Part shown: positions 39,594-49,941 of the stretch, piece after piece
Layout: each line of letters opens with the position of its first letter
Position numbering within the stretch: position 1 is the stretch's first letter
NCBI RefSeq assembly: GCF_014490035.1
Contig: NZ_CP061008.1
Coordinates: 2,976,001-3,040,000 of the forward strand
From: Achromobacter xylosoxidans
GTDB taxonomy: Bacteria; Pseudomonadota; Gammaproteobacteria; Burkholderiales; Burkholderiaceae_B
Length of the DNA: 64,000 bases
Direction of reading: 5' to 3'
The notes under the pieces: generated by a model
Databases searched by the model: none
The model's input: the letters and a program-made list of their open reading frames with translations, nothing else
Told to the model about the DNA's origin: nothing
Position numbers and translations under genes: made by a program

Positions 39594-39810
39594 GCTCGTC
39601 TCCTTGGGGGGCGGATGGCGATCTTAGGGCGGGTGCGCCCGCCAGCGGTTTGATCTGGCGCAAGTTTTCCGGCCTGCCGCGCGATCCGGCGCGGCAAGCG
39701 CGGCGCCTGTGGTTTGCGTAGTATTGTCTGCCTGCGCGGCCGGCGTCCGGCAAGCGCGACCCCATATGAACAGGCGCCCCGAGTCGAAGGCGCGCCGCAA
39801 GGAGACCCGC

Positions 39811-41292
39811 ATGACCATTGCCGCCCCGGCCGCAGCCGCCCCATTGAACGACATCGTGGCGCTGCCCGCGCACGCGCTGTCCGAGGCGATCCGCAAGCGT
39901 CAGGTGTCTTGCCGCGAGGTCATGGCGGCCTATCTGGCGCACATCGACCGGGTCAATCCCAAGCTCAACGCCATCGTTGCGCGGCGCGACAGCGACGAAC
40001 TGCTGCGCGAAGCCGATGAGCGCGACGCCCAACTGGCCGCGGGACAGTGGCTGGGCTGGCTGCATGGCATGCCGCAGGCGCCCAAGGACCTGACCGCGGT
40101 GCGCGGCATGGTCACGTCCATGGGCTCGCTGGTCTACAAGGATCAGGTCACGGCGCATGACTCCATCATCATCGAACGCATGCGCGCGTCCGGCGCCATC
40201 TTCATCGGCCGCAGCAACGTGCCGGAGTTCGGCTTGGGCTCGCACACCTATAACCAGGTGTATGGCGCCACCGGCAACCCCTACGATCCTTCCCGGACAG
40301 CGGGCGGCAGCAGCGGCGGGGCGGCGGCTGCGCTGGCGGCGCGCATGTTGCCGGTGGCGGACGGCAGCGATTTCGGCGGCTCGTTGCGCAATCCCGCGGC
40401 GTTCTGCAACGTCTACGGCATGCGTCCGTCCGCCGGCCGGGTGCCTTACGGGCCATCGACCGAGGTGTTCCTCAAGCAGCTCGCGTTTGAGGGGCCGATG
40501 GGCCGCACGCCGCGCGACGTGGCCATGCTGCTGTCCGTGATGGCCGGCCCCGATCGCCGCGTGCCGTTGTCCCTGACCGGCGACCCGGCGCAGTTCGCCC
40601 AGCCGCTGGACGCCGACCTGCGCGGCAAGCGCGTGGGCTGGCTGGGCGACTGGAATGGCTATCTGCCGATGGAGGCGGGCATTCTGGAACTGTGCGAGCA
40701 GGCGCTGGCCGACCTGGCGCAGACCGGCTGCGTAGCGGTCGACTACCGGGTGCCATTCGCCGGCGAGCGCCTCTGGCGCATCTGGCTGGCCCACCGCCAC
40801 CTGATGGTGGGCGGACAACTGCACCCCCTGGTCCAGAATCCCGAAACCCGCAAGCTGGTGAAGCCCGCCGTGGTCTGGGAGGTCGAAGGGCTGGAAGGCA
40901 TGACGGCGCGGCAGGTTTACCAGGCCACGGAAGAGCGTAGCGCCTGGTATCAGACCGTGCTGCGCATGTTCGAGGACGTGGATTATCTGGCGGTGCCGTC
41001 GGCCCAGGTGTTCCCCTTCGACGCGGCGCTGGACTGGCCCAAGGAGATCGCCGGGCGTCCCATGGACACTTATCACCGCTGGATGGAGACCGTTACGCCC
41101 TGGACGCTGGCGGGCTGCCCGGTGATCAGCGTGCCGGTGGGATTCAACGCCGCCGGGCTGCCCATGGGCATGCAGCTTATCGGGCCGCCGCAGGCCGACC
41201 TGGCCGTGCTGCAGCTTGCGCACGCCTACGGGCAGGCGCGCGACTGGGTGCAATCCCGCCCGCCCGCGACGCTCTGGAGCGGCGCCGCCTGA
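39811..41292 (+). CDS. Amidase signature family hydrolase
   Basis: A 493-residue protein with the Ser-cisSer-Lys triad: Lys in GMPQAPKDLTAV, the Gly/Ser-rich segment SRTAGGSSGGAAAALAARMLPVADGSDFGGSLRNPAAFCNVYG with both serines, and GPMGRTPRDVAMLL. It hydrolyses a carboxamide; the substrate is unknown (aryl amides, indoleacetamide and dipeptides are all handled by relatives). The ATG at 39811 has AAGGAG 7 bp before it; the longer frame to 39709 has no ribosome site and a basic non-family stretch. It is transcribed alone and followed by a terminator. Confidence 0.9.
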   Translation: MTIAAPAAAAPLNDIVALPAHALSEAIRKRQVSCREVMAAYLAHIDRVNPKLNAIVARRDSDELLREADERDAQLAAGQWLGWLHGMPQAPKDLTAVRGMVTSMGSLVYKDQVTAHDSIIIERMRASGAIFIGRSNVPEFGLGSHTYNQVYGATGNPYDPSRTAGGSSGGAAAALAARMLPVADGSDFGGSLRNPAAFCNVYGMRPSAGRVPYGPSTEVFLKQLAFEGPMGRTPRDVAMLLSVMAGPDRRVPLSLTGDPAQFAQPLDADLRGKRVGWLGDWNGYLPMEAGILELCEQALADLAQTGCVAVDYRVPFAGERLWRIWLAHRHLMVGGQLHPLVQNPETRKLVKPAVVWEVEGLEGMTARQVYQATEERSAWYQTVLRMFEDVDYLAVPSAQVFPFDAALDWPKEIAGRPMDTYHRWMETVTPWTLAGCPVISVPVGFNAAGLPMGMQLIGPPQADLAVLQLAHAYGQARDWVQSRPPATLWSGAA

Positions 41293-41327
41293 AAACGGGT
41301 CCGGTACGCATTGTTGCGGGAAAAGAC

Positions 41328-41356
41328 AAGCCCTTGTAAGAGGGCTTTGCTTTTTT
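41328..41356 (+). terminator. Rho-independent terminator of the amidase gene
   Basis: A 7-bp stem AAGCCCT (41328-41334) with AGGGCTT (41341-41347), 6-nt loop, then TGC and TTTTTT (41351-41356). It is 36 bp after the amidase stop and separates that gene from the wsp operon. Confidence 0.75.
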
Positions 41357-41540
41357 CCGACGCAAAGCGCCATATTTCCGGCAATTTCCGCGTTTTACGT
41401 GGCTGTCGGCGTTTGCCTTTGCAATAATTGTCGACCAACTCACAACATCCCGTAATAAATGGACAGCCTTGTGTCCCTGGTTTTGTTCCAGAATATTTCG
41501 GTCCAATCGACGAGTTGATTTTGCATAGAGGTCTCCCGGC
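41357..41540. promoter_or_regulatory. Upstream region of the wsp operon
   Basis: A 184-bp region more AT-rich than its surroundings (for example GCAATAATTGTC and CGTAATAAATGG). The wsp promoter must lie here or just upstream, but I could not pick one -35/-10 pair with confidence. No gene is visible. Confidence 0.35.
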
Positions 41541-43160
41541 ATGAAGAATCTGACACTACGCCAGCGCATCCTGGCCAGCTTCCTGGCGATTCTGGCCATC
41601 ATGGCGTTGATGGTGGTGATGGATTACCGGCGCCTGCTGGTCATCGAGTCCGAAGTCGAGCTGATCAATAACGATGCCGTGCCCGGCATCTACTACAGCA
41701 CCTCGATCCGCGCCTCCTGGTTCGCCGGTTTCGTGCTGGTCCAGGATGCCTTCAACATGGAGACGGAGCAGGAACGCAGCAGCATCCTGGCGGGTCTGCC
41801 CGAAACCGACAAGCTGCTGGCGGAACACACTGAACAGTACCGCCGCACCATCGCGCGCGACGATGACCGGCAGATGTTCGAGGAGTTCGAGAAAGAACTG
41901 CAGGAGTACAGGCGCATTCGCGCCAACATTCTTGCACCCGCCACGCTGGCGGACCCGGCGCGGGCGCAGGGGCTGATCAAGGCCGAACTGCGGCCGGCGT
42001 TCTACAAGGGCCGCGACATCCTCGCCAGGATGGTGCTGGAAAACAAGAAACAGGCCGATGAAGCGGCCGTCGCCATCAAGCAATCGGTGAGCAGCGCCGA
42101 AACTCGCATGCTGCTGTCGCTGGGCCTGGCGATCGTGGCCGCCATCATCTGCGGCATCCTGCTGATGCGCGCCATCGCCAATCCCATGCGCGCCATCGTC
42201 AAGACGCTGGAGGCCACCGGCGGCGGCGATTTGACGCGGCGCCTGACGCTGGCGCGCAAGGACGAATTCAACGCCATCGAAACCGGCTTCAACGGCATGG
42301 TGGACGAGCTGACCGGGCTGGTCGGCAAGACGCAGCGCTCCGCGGTGCAGGTGGCCACTTCCGTTACCGAGATCGCGGCCACCTCCAAGCAGCAGCAGGC
42401 GACGGCTTCCGAAGTCGCCGCCACCACCACCGAGATCGGCGTGACCTCGCGCGAAATTTCCGCGACCTCGCGCGAGCTGGTCCGCACCATGGCCGAAGTC
42501 TCCGGCGCCGCCGAGCAGACCGCGGCGCTGGCGGGCAGCGGCCAGGTGGGCCTGGCGCGCATGGAAGACACCATGCGCAACGTGGTCGGCGCGGCCGGTT
42601 CGGTCAACGCCAAGCTGGCGATCCTGAACGAGAAAGCCGGCAATATCACACAAGTGGTTACTACCATCACGAAAGTGGCGGACCAGACCAACCTGCTGTC
42701 GCTAAACGCGGCGATCGAGGCCGAGAAGGCGGGCGAATACGGCCGCGGCTTCGTGGTGGTGGCGACCGAGATCCGCCGGCTGGCGGACCAGACCGCCGTC
42801 GCTACCTACGACATCGAGCAGATGGTGCGCGAGATCCAGTCCTCGGTGTCGGCCGGCGTCATGGGCATGGACAAGTTCTCCGAGGAAGTGCGGCGCGGCA
42901 TGGCCGACATGCAACAGGTGGGCGACCAGCTGTCGCAGATCATCCAGCAGGTGCAGACGCTGGCGCCGCGCGTGCAGATGGTCAACGAAGGCATGCAGGC
43001 GCAGGCCACCGGCGCCGAACAGATCAACCAGGCCTTGCAGCAGCTGAGCGACGCCGCCCAGCAGACCGTGGAATCGCTGCGCCAGTCCACGCTGGCGATC
43101 GAGGAACTGACGCTGGTCGCCAACGACCTGCGCAGCGGCGTTTCGCGCTTCAAGGTGTGA
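41541..43160 (+). CDS. wspA: WspA methyl-accepting chemotaxis-type surface sensor
   Basis: A 539-residue membrane receptor. It has a first span ([19 protein letters not shown]), a periplasmic four-helix-bundle sensor of about 150 residues, a second span ([21 protein letters not shown]), a HAMP region ([30 protein letters not shown]) and a signalling hairpin whose tip reads [41 protein letters not shown]. In Pseudomonas WspA senses surface growth and drives WspE, then WspR, to make cyclic di-GMP. The order of the seven genes here, wspA-B-C-D-E-F-R, is the complete Wsp system. A dense heptad region near the C-terminus completes the coiled coil. Confidence 0.92.
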   Translation: MKNLTLRQRILASFLAILAIMALMVVMDYRRLLVIESEVELINNDAVPGIYYSTSIRASWFAGFVLVQDAFNMETEQERSSILAGLPETDKLLAEHTEQYRRTIARDDDRQMFEEFEKELQEYRRIRANILAPATLADPARAQGLIKAELRPAFYKGRDILARMVLENKKQADEAAVAIKQSVSSAETRMLLSLGLAIVAAIICGILLMRAIANPMRAIVKTLEATGGGDLTRRLTLARKDEFNAIETGFNGMVDELTGLVGKTQRSAVQVATSVTEIAATSKQQQATASEVAATTTEIGVTSREISATSRELVRTMAEVSGAAEQTAALAGSGQVGLARMEDTMRNVVGAAGSVNAKLAILNEKAGNITQVVTTITKVADQTNLLSLNAAIEAEKAGEYGRGFVVVATEIRRLADQTAVATYDIEQMVREIQSSVSAGVMGMDKFSEEVRRGMADMQQVGDQLSQIIQQVQTLAPRVQMVNEGMQAQATGAEQINQALQQLSDAAQQTVESLRQSTLAIEELTLVANDLRSGVSRFKV

Positions 43161-43696
43161 TGGTTGCCATGGCGCAGCACGCTCCCTCTGCCGCGGCCGG
43201 ACGCCGGCTGTACCTGCTGTTCCGCATCGGCGGCGACCGCTATGCGCTGGACGCAAGAGACATTGCCGAGGTGCTGGGCCTGCGCCAGTTCAAGCAGGTG
43301 CCGGGCGCGCCCGCGTGGGTGGCCGGCGTGATGGACCGCCGCGGCGTGGCAGTGCCCGTCATCGACATGAGCGCGCTGGCGGGGGGCGGAGCGGCCGCCG
43401 CCGTGACCAGCACCCGGCTGGCCCTGGTGCGCTATCAGGCGCAGGCAGGCGGGCCGGAGCATCTGCTGGGACTGATCCTGGAGCAGGCGACCGAAACCGT
43501 GCACTACGATCCCGCCGCGTTCCAGTCCGGCGGCCTGGACAATCCGCAGGCGCGCTATCTGGGCGCGGTGCTCGGCGATGCCGGCGGCATGGTGCAGGCC
43601 GTCAACGTGGACGACCTGCTGCCCGCCCCGGTGCGGGCGCTGCTGTTTCCCGCCCATGCCGATGCCGCTGGCGCGGCGCGCGAGGCGCGGCCATGA
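43160..43696 (+). CDS. wspB: WspB, CheW-like coupling protein
   Basis: A 178-residue CheW-fold protein (LYLLFRIGGDRYALDARDIAEVLGLRQFKQVPGAPAWVAGVMDRRGVAVPVIDMSAL). CheW proteins link receptor and histidine kinase at the membrane. The ATG at 43160 shares its A with the TGA stop of wspA (TGATG), a coupled start; GTG at 43157 and ATG at 43169 are alternatives. The tail (ALLFPAHADAAGAAREARP) is Ala-rich. It is the second gene of the wsp operon, and a second CheW (WspD) is encoded two genes further. Confidence 0.88.
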   Translation: MVAMAQHAPSAAAGRRLYLLFRIGGDRYALDARDIAEVLGLRQFKQVPGAPAWVAGVMDRRGVAVPVIDMSALAGGGAAAAVTSTRLALVRYQAQAGGPEHLLGLILEQATETVHYDPAAFQSGGLDNPQARYLGAVLGDAGGMVQAVNVDDLLPAPVRALLFPAHADAAGAAREARP

Positions 43697-44976
43697 TGCT
43701 GATCGACGAGTTCAGCGCCTTGCTCAAGCGGCGCATGGGCCTGGATAGCGGCTCCATCGGCAAGGCCGCCGTGGAGCGCGCGGTGCGGCGCAGAATGGGC
43801 ATGGCCGGCATTGCCGACGAACAGGACTATCTGTGGCAGGTGCAGGCTGCGCCCGCCGAGATGCAGCAGCTGATCGAAGCGGTCATCGTGCCGGAGACCT
43901 GGTTTTTTCGTTATCCCGAATCGCAGACGGCCATGGCCGCGCTGGCGCGGGCGCGCCTGTACGCCGCGGGCGCCGAAGGCCGTGTGCTGCGCGTGCTGAG
44001 CGTGCCCTGTTCCAGCGGCGAGGAGCCTTACTCCATTGCCATGGCGCTGCTGGACGCCGGCGTGCCCGCCGAACGCTTCCAGATCGACGCCTTCGACATC
44101 AGCGTGCGCATGGTCGAGTTCGCGCGGCGCGGCCTGTACGGCCGCAATTCGTTCCGCGGCGATGACCTGGGCTATCGCGACCGTTATTTTTCCGAGACCG
44201 CCGACGGCCACCAACTGGCCGCGCAGGTGGCGGCGCAGGTGCGGTTTCAGGCGGGCAACCTGTTCGATCCCGATCTGCTGGCCGGGGTGGCGCCTTATGA
44301 CTTCGTGTTCTGCCGCAACCTGCTCATCTACTTCGACGCGGCGACGCAGGCCCGCGCGGTGCAGGTGCTGCGCAGCTTCACGCGCGAGGATGGCGTGCTT
44401 TTCGTCGGCCCGGCCGAAACCACCTTGCTGACGGGCCGCAGGCTGCCCGCGGTGCCGATGGCGCGTTCGTTCGCCTTTCTGGCCAAGCCGCTGCCGCCGC
44501 TCGCGGAGCCTGCCGCGCCGGTGGCTGCGCGGCCCATCGTGCACAGCTGGACGCCGCCCAGGAGGCCGTTGGCCCAGGCGCCGGAGCCAGGCCTGCCCTT
44601 GGCGCATGCGCCCATGCCGGCGATACCCGCGGCGCCCGTGGCCGCCTCGGCCGCGTTGCCCGACGCGCAGGCCTCCTTGCGCCATATAGCGACCCTGGCC
44701 GACCAGGGCCGGGTGCAGGACGCGATGACGCAGTGCCTGGCGCACATAGGCGCCCACGGCGCGAGCGCCGAGGCCCTGTATCTGCAAGGCCTGCTGCAGG
44801 ACGCGGCAGGCGATGCGCGCCAGGCGCAAGCGGCCTACCGCAAGGCGCTCTACCTGGATCCGACCCATCGCGAAGCCCTGCTGCACCTGGCCGCGCTGGT
44901 GGCGTCGGACGGCGATCACGAAGCGGCCAGCCGCCTGCAGGCGCGCGCGGCGCGCGGGGAGGCGCGACGTGGATGA
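43693..44976 (+). CDS. wspC: WspC, CheR-type receptor methyltransferase with TPR tail
   Basis: A 427-residue protein. The CheR part comprises the N-terminal helical domain and the SAM-dependent catalytic domain: VPETWFFRYPESQTAMAAL, VLRVLSVPCSSGEEPYSIAMALLDAG as the SAM loop, and YDFVFCRNLLIYFDAATQARAVQVL. A Pro/Ala-rich linker (about residues 265-320) leads to a C-terminal TPR unit (LYLQGLLQDAAGDARQAQAAYRKALYLDPTHREALLHLAALV), as in Pseudomonas WspC. It methylates glutamates of WspA and so activates signalling, opposite to WspF. It starts by ATGA overlap with wspB. Confidence 0.9.
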   Translation: MMLIDEFSALLKRRMGLDSGSIGKAAVERAVRRRMGMAGIADEQDYLWQVQAAPAEMQQLIEAVIVPETWFFRYPESQTAMAALARARLYAAGAEGRVLRVLSVPCSSGEEPYSIAMALLDAGVPAERFQIDAFDISVRMVEFARRGLYGRNSFRGDDLGYRDRYFSETADGHQLAAQVAAQVRFQAGNLFDPDLLAGVAPYDFVFCRNLLIYFDAATQARAVQVLRSFTREDGVLFVGPAETTLLTGRRLPAVPMARSFAFLAKPLPPLAEPAAPVAARPIVHSWTPPRRPLAQAPEPGLPLAHAPMPAIPAAPVAASAALPDAQASLRHIATLADQGRVQDAMTQCLAHIGAHGASAEALYLQGLLQDAAGDARQAQAAYRKALYLDPTHREALLHLAALVASDGDHEAASRLQARAARGEARRG

Positions 44977-45631
44977 AATGATGCACGCGCTGTCCGACGT
45001 GGACGACTGCTGGAACCGCATCGGCATCCGCGGCGACAAGAGTTGCGCGCAATTGGCCGAGCACGTGCACTGCCGCAACTGTCCGGTCTATGCGGCGGCG
45101 GCCAAGCGCATACTTGACCGTCTGCCGCCGCAAATGGAAGAGCAGGGCGCCGAAGCGGCCCCGCAGGAGCGGGGCAGGCTGTCTTCGCTGCTGGTGTTCC
45201 GCGTGCACCGCGAATGGCTGGGACTGCCGACCCGCGCGCTGGACGAAGTCGCCGGCAGCCGCGGCATCCTGAGCCTGCCGCACCGCCGTGACCCGGCGAT
45301 GCTGGGGGTGACCAACGTGCGCGGCTCCCTTACCGTGTGCGTATCGCTGGCGCGCCTGCTGGGCCTGGAGGCCGCGGTCGAGGACGCGCGCGAGCGGCCC
45401 GCCACGGCGCGCATGCTGATCCTGGGCGGCGCGGGCCGCGCGGTGGTCGTGCCGGTGGATGAGGTCGAAGGCATGCATGCCGTGGACCTGGACGGGCTGG
45501 AGCCCCTGCCCGCGACCGTGGAGGGCGCAAGCCTCAAGTACTCGCGCGGCATGGCCCGCTGCGGCGGACGCGCGGTGGGCGTGTTGGACGAGACCTTGCT
45601 GATGCAAGCTTTGGAACGGAGCCTGGCGTGA
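44969..45631 (+). CDS. wspD: WspD, CheW-like coupling protein
   Basis: A 220-residue protein with a GTG start at 44969, backed by a GGGGAGG ribosome site 6 bp upstream and an 8-bp overlap with wspC. The N-terminal 60 residues have the WspD-type cysteine pattern (DKSCAQLAEHVHCRNCPVYAAAAKRILDRLPP). The CheW domain follows (SLLVFRVHREWLGLPTRALDEVAGSRGILSLPHRRDPAMLGVTNVRGSLTVCVSLARLLGL). It couples WspA to WspE. The CxxC-like cysteines (HCRNCP) could bind a metal; this is seen in relatives but its role is not known to me. Confidence 0.88.
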   Translation: MDEMMHALSDVDDCWNRIGIRGDKSCAQLAEHVHCRNCPVYAAAAKRILDRLPPQMEEQGAEAAPQERGRLSSLLVFRVHREWLGLPTRALDEVAGSRGILSLPHRRDPAMLGVTNVRGSLTVCVSLARLLGLEAAVEDARERPATARMLILGGAGRAVVVPVDEVEGMHAVDLDGLEPLPATVEGASLKYSRGMARCGGRAVGVLDETLLMQALERSLA

Positions 45632-47886
45632 ATCCGGAACAGATGCGCGACGCCTCGCTTCTGGAATTGTTCCAGCTGGAGACCCGCACCCAGGTGCAGG
45701 TGCTGAACAAGGGCCTGCTGGCGCTGGAACACGATCCCACGTCCGCGCCGCAGCTGGAAGCCTGCATGCGCGCGGCGCATTCGCTCAAGGGCGCGGCCCG
45801 CATCGTCGATCTGCATCCGGCGGTGCGCATCGCGCACGCCATGGAGGATTGCCTGGTCGAGGCGCGCGAAGGCCGGCTGCGGCTGCAGGCCGCGGACATC
45901 GACGCCCTGTTGATGGGCGCGGACCTGTTGCAGCGCGTGGCCACCCCGGGCGCGGAGCTGGGCAGCGAGATCGACGAACTGGTGGCGCGGCTGAGCAATG
46001 CGCCGCATGCGCTGCCGGCAGCGCCGGCTGCCGCGCCGCTCCCCAAGCCCGCGGATTTCCTGCCGCCGATTCCGGTCCTGGATGAGCCGCCCGCCACCGC
46101 GCTGCAACGGCGCAGCTCGGACGCGGGATTGGGCGAAGGCGAACGCGTGCTGCGCGTGACGGCCGACACCCTCAACAAATTGCTGGGCCTGTCCAGCGAA
46201 ACCCTGGTGGAGTCGCACTGGATCGCGCCCTTCGGCGCGTCCATGCTGCGTCTGAAGCGCATGCAGGCGGGCGCGGTCCAGGCGCTGGACGGCGTGCGCG
46301 CGGCCCTGGCTGGCCAGGCGCTGGACGCGCAGGCGCAAGCCGCGCTGGACGATGCCTTGCGCATCGTCCAGCAATGCCAGCAGGAGCTGTCGCAGCGGAC
46401 CAGCGAGGTCGACGAATTCGGCTGGCGCATGGGCCACCTGGCCCAGCGTCTGTACGACACCGCGTTGGCCTGCCGCATGCGGCCGTTCGGCGACGGGGTG
46501 GGCGGCATGGCGCGCATGGTCCGCGATGTAGGCCGCGCGCTGGGCAAGCAGGTGCGGCTGGAGATCGAAGGCGAATCCACCCAGGTGGATCGCGACATCC
46601 TGGAAAAGCTGGATGCGCCGCTGATGCACCTGCTGCGCAACGCAGTGGACCACGGCATCGAGATGCCGCAGGACCGGCTGGCCGCGGGCAAGCCGGCCGA
46701 AGGCCGGATCAGGCTGTCGGCGCGCCATGCGGCCGGCATGCTGCTGATCGAACTGAGCGACGACGGCGCCGGCATTTCCTTGGACCGGCTGCGCGTGGAA
46801 GTGGTGCAGCGCAAGCTGGCCAGCGCGGAAACCGCGGCCAGGCTGACCGAGGCCGAGCTGCTGGAGTTCCTGTTCCTGTCGGGTTTCAGCACGCGCGGCG
46901 AAGTCACGGAGATCTCGGGGCGCGGCGTGGGGCTGGACGTGGTGCAGACCATGGTGCGCCAGTTGCGCGGCGCGGTGCGCATCCAGCAAGTGACGGGGCA
47001 GGGCACCCGTTTCATGCTGGAGATGCCCTTGTCGCTGTCGGTGGTGCGCAGCCTGCTGGTCGAGGTGCAGGAAGAGATCTACGCTTTCCCGCTGGCCTAC
47101 GTCAACCACGCGCTGCAAGTGCGCGCCGAAGACATCGAACAGCTCGAAGGGCATCAGCATTTCCGTTTCATGGACCGCCAGATCGGGCTGGTTTCCGCGC
47201 GCCAGATCCTGCGCACGGGCGGCGCCGCGCCGGCCGCCGAAACGGTGTGCGTGGTGCTGGTGGGCGACCACGACCGGCTTTACGGCGTGGCCGTGGACCG
47301 CTACGTGGGCGAACGCACGCTGGTGGTGCAGCCCCTGGACCCGCGCCTGGGCAAGGTGCAGGACGTGATGGCGGGCGCCCTGATGGACGACGGTACGCCG
47401 CTATTGATCCTGGACGTGGAAGACATGCTGGTGTCGGTGCAGAAGCTGGTGGAAGGCGGACAGCTGAGCCGGGTGGACGGCGCGGGCGCGGCCGAACAGG
47501 CGCGGCGGCGCAAGCGCGTGCTGGTGGTGGACGACTCGCTCACGGTGCGGGAGCTGGAACGCAAGCTGCTGCTGAACCGCGGCTTCGACGTGGCCGTGGC
47601 CGTGGACGGCATGGACGGCTGGAACATGTTGCGCAGCGAGGCATTCGACCTGGTGGTGACCGACGTGGACATGCCGCGCATGGACGGCATCGAACTGGTG
47701 TCGCGCATCAAGGCCGATCCCAAGCTGCAGGGCCTGCCGGTGATGGTGGTGTCGTACAAGGACAGGGAAGAAGACAGGAGGCGCGGGCTGGACGCCGGCG
47801 CCGACTATTATCTGGCCAAGGGCAGCTTCCATGACGACGCGCTGCTCGACGCGGTGGAAGACCTGATCGGAAAGGCGCGCACGTGA
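45628..47886 (+). CDS. wspE: WspE, hybrid CheA-type histidine kinase with receiver domain
   Basis: A 752-residue kinase. In order: an Hpt domain with phosphoacceptor H51 (CMRAAHSLKGAARIVDLHP); a linker; a dimerisation and HATPase domain with HLLRNAVDHGIEMP (N box), LSDDGAGISL (G1) and ISGRGVGLDVVQTMV (G2); a CheW-like domain; and a C-terminal receiver (RVLVVDDSLTVRELERKLLLNRG, phosphoacceptor Asp in LVVTDVDMPRMDGIELV). It autophosphorylates when WspA is active and passes phosphate to WspR and WspF. The GTG start at 45628 overlaps the wspD stop by 4 bp (GTGA). Confidence 0.93.
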   Translation: MNPEQMRDASLLELFQLETRTQVQVLNKGLLALEHDPTSAPQLEACMRAAHSLKGAARIVDLHPAVRIAHAMEDCLVEAREGRLRLQAADIDALLMGADLLQRVATPGAELGSEIDELVARLSNAPHALPAAPAAAPLPKPADFLPPIPVLDEPPATALQRRSSDAGLGEGERVLRVTADTLNKLLGLSSETLVESHWIAPFGASMLRLKRMQAGAVQALDGVRAALAGQALDAQAQAALDDALRIVQQCQQELSQRTSEVDEFGWRMGHLAQRLYDTALACRMRPFGDGVGGMARMVRDVGRALGKQVRLEIEGESTQVDRDILEKLDAPLMHLLRNAVDHGIEMPQDRLAAGKPAEGRIRLSARHAAGMLLIELSDDGAGISLDRLRVEVVQRKLASAETAARLTEAELLEFLFLSGFSTRGEVTEISGRGVGLDVVQTMVRQLRGAVRIQQVTGQGTRFMLEMPLSLSVVRSLLVEVQEEIYAFPLAYVNHALQVRAEDIEQLEGHQHFRFMDRQIGLVSARQILRTGGAAPAAETVCVVLVGDHDRLYGVAVDRYVGERTLVVQPLDPRLGKVQDVMAGALMDDGTPLLILDVEDMLVSVQKLVEGGQLSRVDGAGAAEQARRRKRVLVVDDSLTVRELERKLLLNRGFDVAVAVDGMDGWNMLRSEAFDLVVTDVDMPRMDGIELVSRIKADPKLQGLPVMVVSYKDREEDRRRGLDAGADYYLAKGSFHDDALLDAVEDLIGKART

Positions 47887-48893
47887 GAGTCGGAATCGTC
47901 AACGACATGCCGATGGCAGTGGAAGTGCTGCGGCGCGCGATCGCGCTGGAGCCGGGGCTGGACCTCGCCTGGGTCGCGACCAACGGCCAGGAGGCCGTGG
48001 ACCTGTGCGCCCGCGACCGGCCGGACGTGGTGCTGATGGACCTCATCATGCCCATCATGGACGGCGTCGAAGCCACGCGCCGCATCATGGCCGAAACGCC
48101 CTGCGCGATCGTGGTGGTGACCGCCGACGTGGCGCGCCATACCTCGCGCGTGTTCGACGCCATGGGTCACGGGGCGCTGGACGCGGCGGACACGCCAGTG
48201 ATCGGCAGCGGCGACATGCGCATGGCGGCGGCGCCGCTGCTGCGCAAGATCCGCAACGTGGGTTGGCTGATCGGCCGCTACGGCAAGCGGCCCGCGCTGA
48301 CGCCGGTCGCACGGCCCATGCAGCTGGCGGACGCCAAGCGGCTCCTGGTCATTGGCGCGTCGGCTGGCGGCCCGCCGGCGCTGGCGCAACTGCTGAAGGG
48401 AATCCCGCCGGAGTTCCCCGCCGGCATCGTGCTGGTACAGCACGTGGACGCCTCGTTTGCCGCGGGCATGGCGGACTGGCTCAATGAACAGGCGCCGCTG
48501 CCCGTCAGGCTGGTGCGCGAGGGCGAATGGCCCGAGCCCGGCCAGATACTGCTGGCTGGCACGGGCGATCACCTGCACATGCTGGCCGACGGTACGCTGC
48601 GTTACACCGAAACCCCCAAGGAAAGCCTGTACAGGCCTTCCATCGACGTTTTTTTCCATAGCGTGGCGCAGCACTGGCGCGGCCTGGCCGTCGGCGTGCT
48701 GCTGACGGGCATGGGCCAGGACGGCGCGCGCGGGCTGAAGGCGCTGCGCGAGCGCGGCTACCTGACGATTGCGCAGGACCAGGCCAGCAGCGCCGTCTAC
48801 GGCATGCCCAAGGCCGCGGCCGCCATGCAGGCGGCCGTGGAAATCCGCCCATTGGACCAAATCGCTCCCCGCGTGATCCAGGCCTTTGCCTGA
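47883..48893 (+). CDS. wspF: WspF, CheB-type receptor methylesterase
   Basis: A 336-residue protein. The receiver domain has D53 ([23 protein letters not shown]) and the methylesterase domain has the serine in [15 protein letters not shown], the histidine in [17 protein letters not shown] and the aspartate in [16 protein letters not shown]. It removes methyl groups from WspA and resets the signal; loss of WspF in Pseudomonas locks the system on. The GTG start overlaps the wspE stop by 4 bp. Both domains look intact. Confidence 0.93.
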   Translation: MRVGIVNDMPMAVEVLRRAIALEPGLDLAWVATNGQEAVDLCARDRPDVVLMDLIMPIMDGVEATRRIMAETPCAIVVVTADVARHTSRVFDAMGHGALDAADTPVIGSGDMRMAAAPLLRKIRNVGWLIGRYGKRPALTPVARPMQLADAKRLLVIGASAGGPPALAQLLKGIPPEFPAGIVLVQHVDASFAAGMADWLNEQAPLPVRLVREGEWPEPGQILLAGTGDHLHMLADGTLRYTETPKESLYRPSIDVFFHSVAQHWRGLAVGVLLTGMGQDGARGLKALRERGYLTIAQDQASSAVYGMPKAAAAMQAAVEIRPLDQIAPRVIQAFA

Positions 48894-48927
48894 GCCCGCG
48901 GACCACGACAGCATTCAAGGACTCACT

Positions 48928-49941
48928 ATGCAACCTCCCATTGACAGCTCGGCTTCGGCGAACCTGAATTCGCATGCGGCCATGGTGTTGCTCGTCGACG
49001 ACCAGGTGATGGTCGGCGAGGCCATCAGACGGGCCCTGGCCACGGAGGGCAACATCGACTTCCACTATTGCTCGGACCCGGAAAAAGCGCTGACCGTGGC
49101 GATCCAGACCCGGCCCACCGTCATCCTGCAGGACCTGGTGCTGCCGGGCGTGGACGGACTGAGCCTGGTACAGGAGTACCGTGGCCATCCGGTGACGCGC
49201 GACATCCCCATCATCGTGTTGTCCACCAAGGAAGATCCGGCGATCAAGAGCGCGGCCTTTGCCGCCGGCGCCAACGACTACCTGGTCAAGCTGCCCGACT
49301 CCATTGAACTGGTGGCGCGCATCCGCTATCACTCGCGCTCGTATCTGGCGCTGGTGCAGCGCGACGAGGCCTACCAGGCCTTGCGCCAGAGCCAGCAGCA
49401 ACTGCTGGAAAGCAATATGGAGCTGCGCCGGCTGACCAATTCCGACGGCCTGACGGGCCTGGGCAACCGCCGTTATTTCGACGAGTACCTGAATGCGGAA
49501 TGGCAGCGCGCGCGCCGCGACGGCCGCGAAATCAGCATGCTCATGATCGACGTGGACCACTTCAAGGCCTACAACGACACCTATGGCCACATCGCTGGCG
49601 ACGAGGCGCTCAAGCGGGTGGCCAACACCATCTTCGCCAGTTGCGACCGGTCCACCGACCTGGCGGCGCGATTCGGCGGCGAAGAGTTCGCGCTGGTGCT
49701 GCCGGGCACGCCGGCCGGCAGCGCGCGGCTGGCCGCCGAGAAGCTGCGCCGCGCCGTGGAGGCCATGCAGATTCCGCAGAAGGACACGGGTGATGGCCCC
49801 TGGCTGACGGTCAGCATAGGCACGGCCACGGCGGTGCCTCAGGGCGACCAGCCTTGCACCGACCTGATCCAGGTGGCCGACCGCGGCCTCTATCAAGCCA
49901 AGCGGCAGGGCCGCAACCGCGTCGTTCCCGGCGTGATGTAG
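48928..49941 (+). CDS. wspR: WspR, response regulator diguanylate cyclase
   Basis: A 337-residue protein. The receiver domain has D69 ([23 protein letters not shown]) and the GGDEF domain reads [12 protein letters not shown], with the GGEEF active site at residues 250-254, so it should make cyclic di-GMP. An RxxD product-inhibition site (R241-S-T-D244) lies five residues upstream of GGEEF. The linker helix ([34 protein letters not shown]) is the WspR-type coiled coil. I start at ATG 48928 with AAGGA upstream; a TTG at 48886 inside wspF would add an unlikely extension. It is the output gene of the operon. Confidence 0.93.
   Translation: MQPPIDSSASANLNSHAAMVLLVDDQVMVGEAIRRALATEGNIDFHYCSDPEKALTVAIQTRPTVILQDLVLPGVDGLSLVQEYRGHPVTRDIPIIVLSTKEDPAIKSAAFAAGANDYLVKLPDSIELVARIRYHSRSYLALVQRDEAYQALRQSQQQLLESNMELRRLTNSDGLTGLGNRRYFDEYLNAEWQRARRDGREISMLMIDVDHFKAYNDTYGHIAGDEALKRVANTIFASCDRSTDLAARFGGEEFALVLPGTPAGSARLAAEKLRRAVEAMQIPQKDTGDGPWLTVSIGTATAVPQGDQPCTDLIQVADRGLYQAKRQGRNRVVPGVM

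Noticed and set aside
39082..41373. A 763-codon reverse frame across the globin and amidase genes
   Set aside because: It runs out of phase through the globin gene on its own strand, and antisense to the amidase gene. No domain is visible.
45088..47271. A 727-codon reverse frame within the wsp operon
   Set aside because: It is antisense to wspD and wspE, which carry complete domain motifs.
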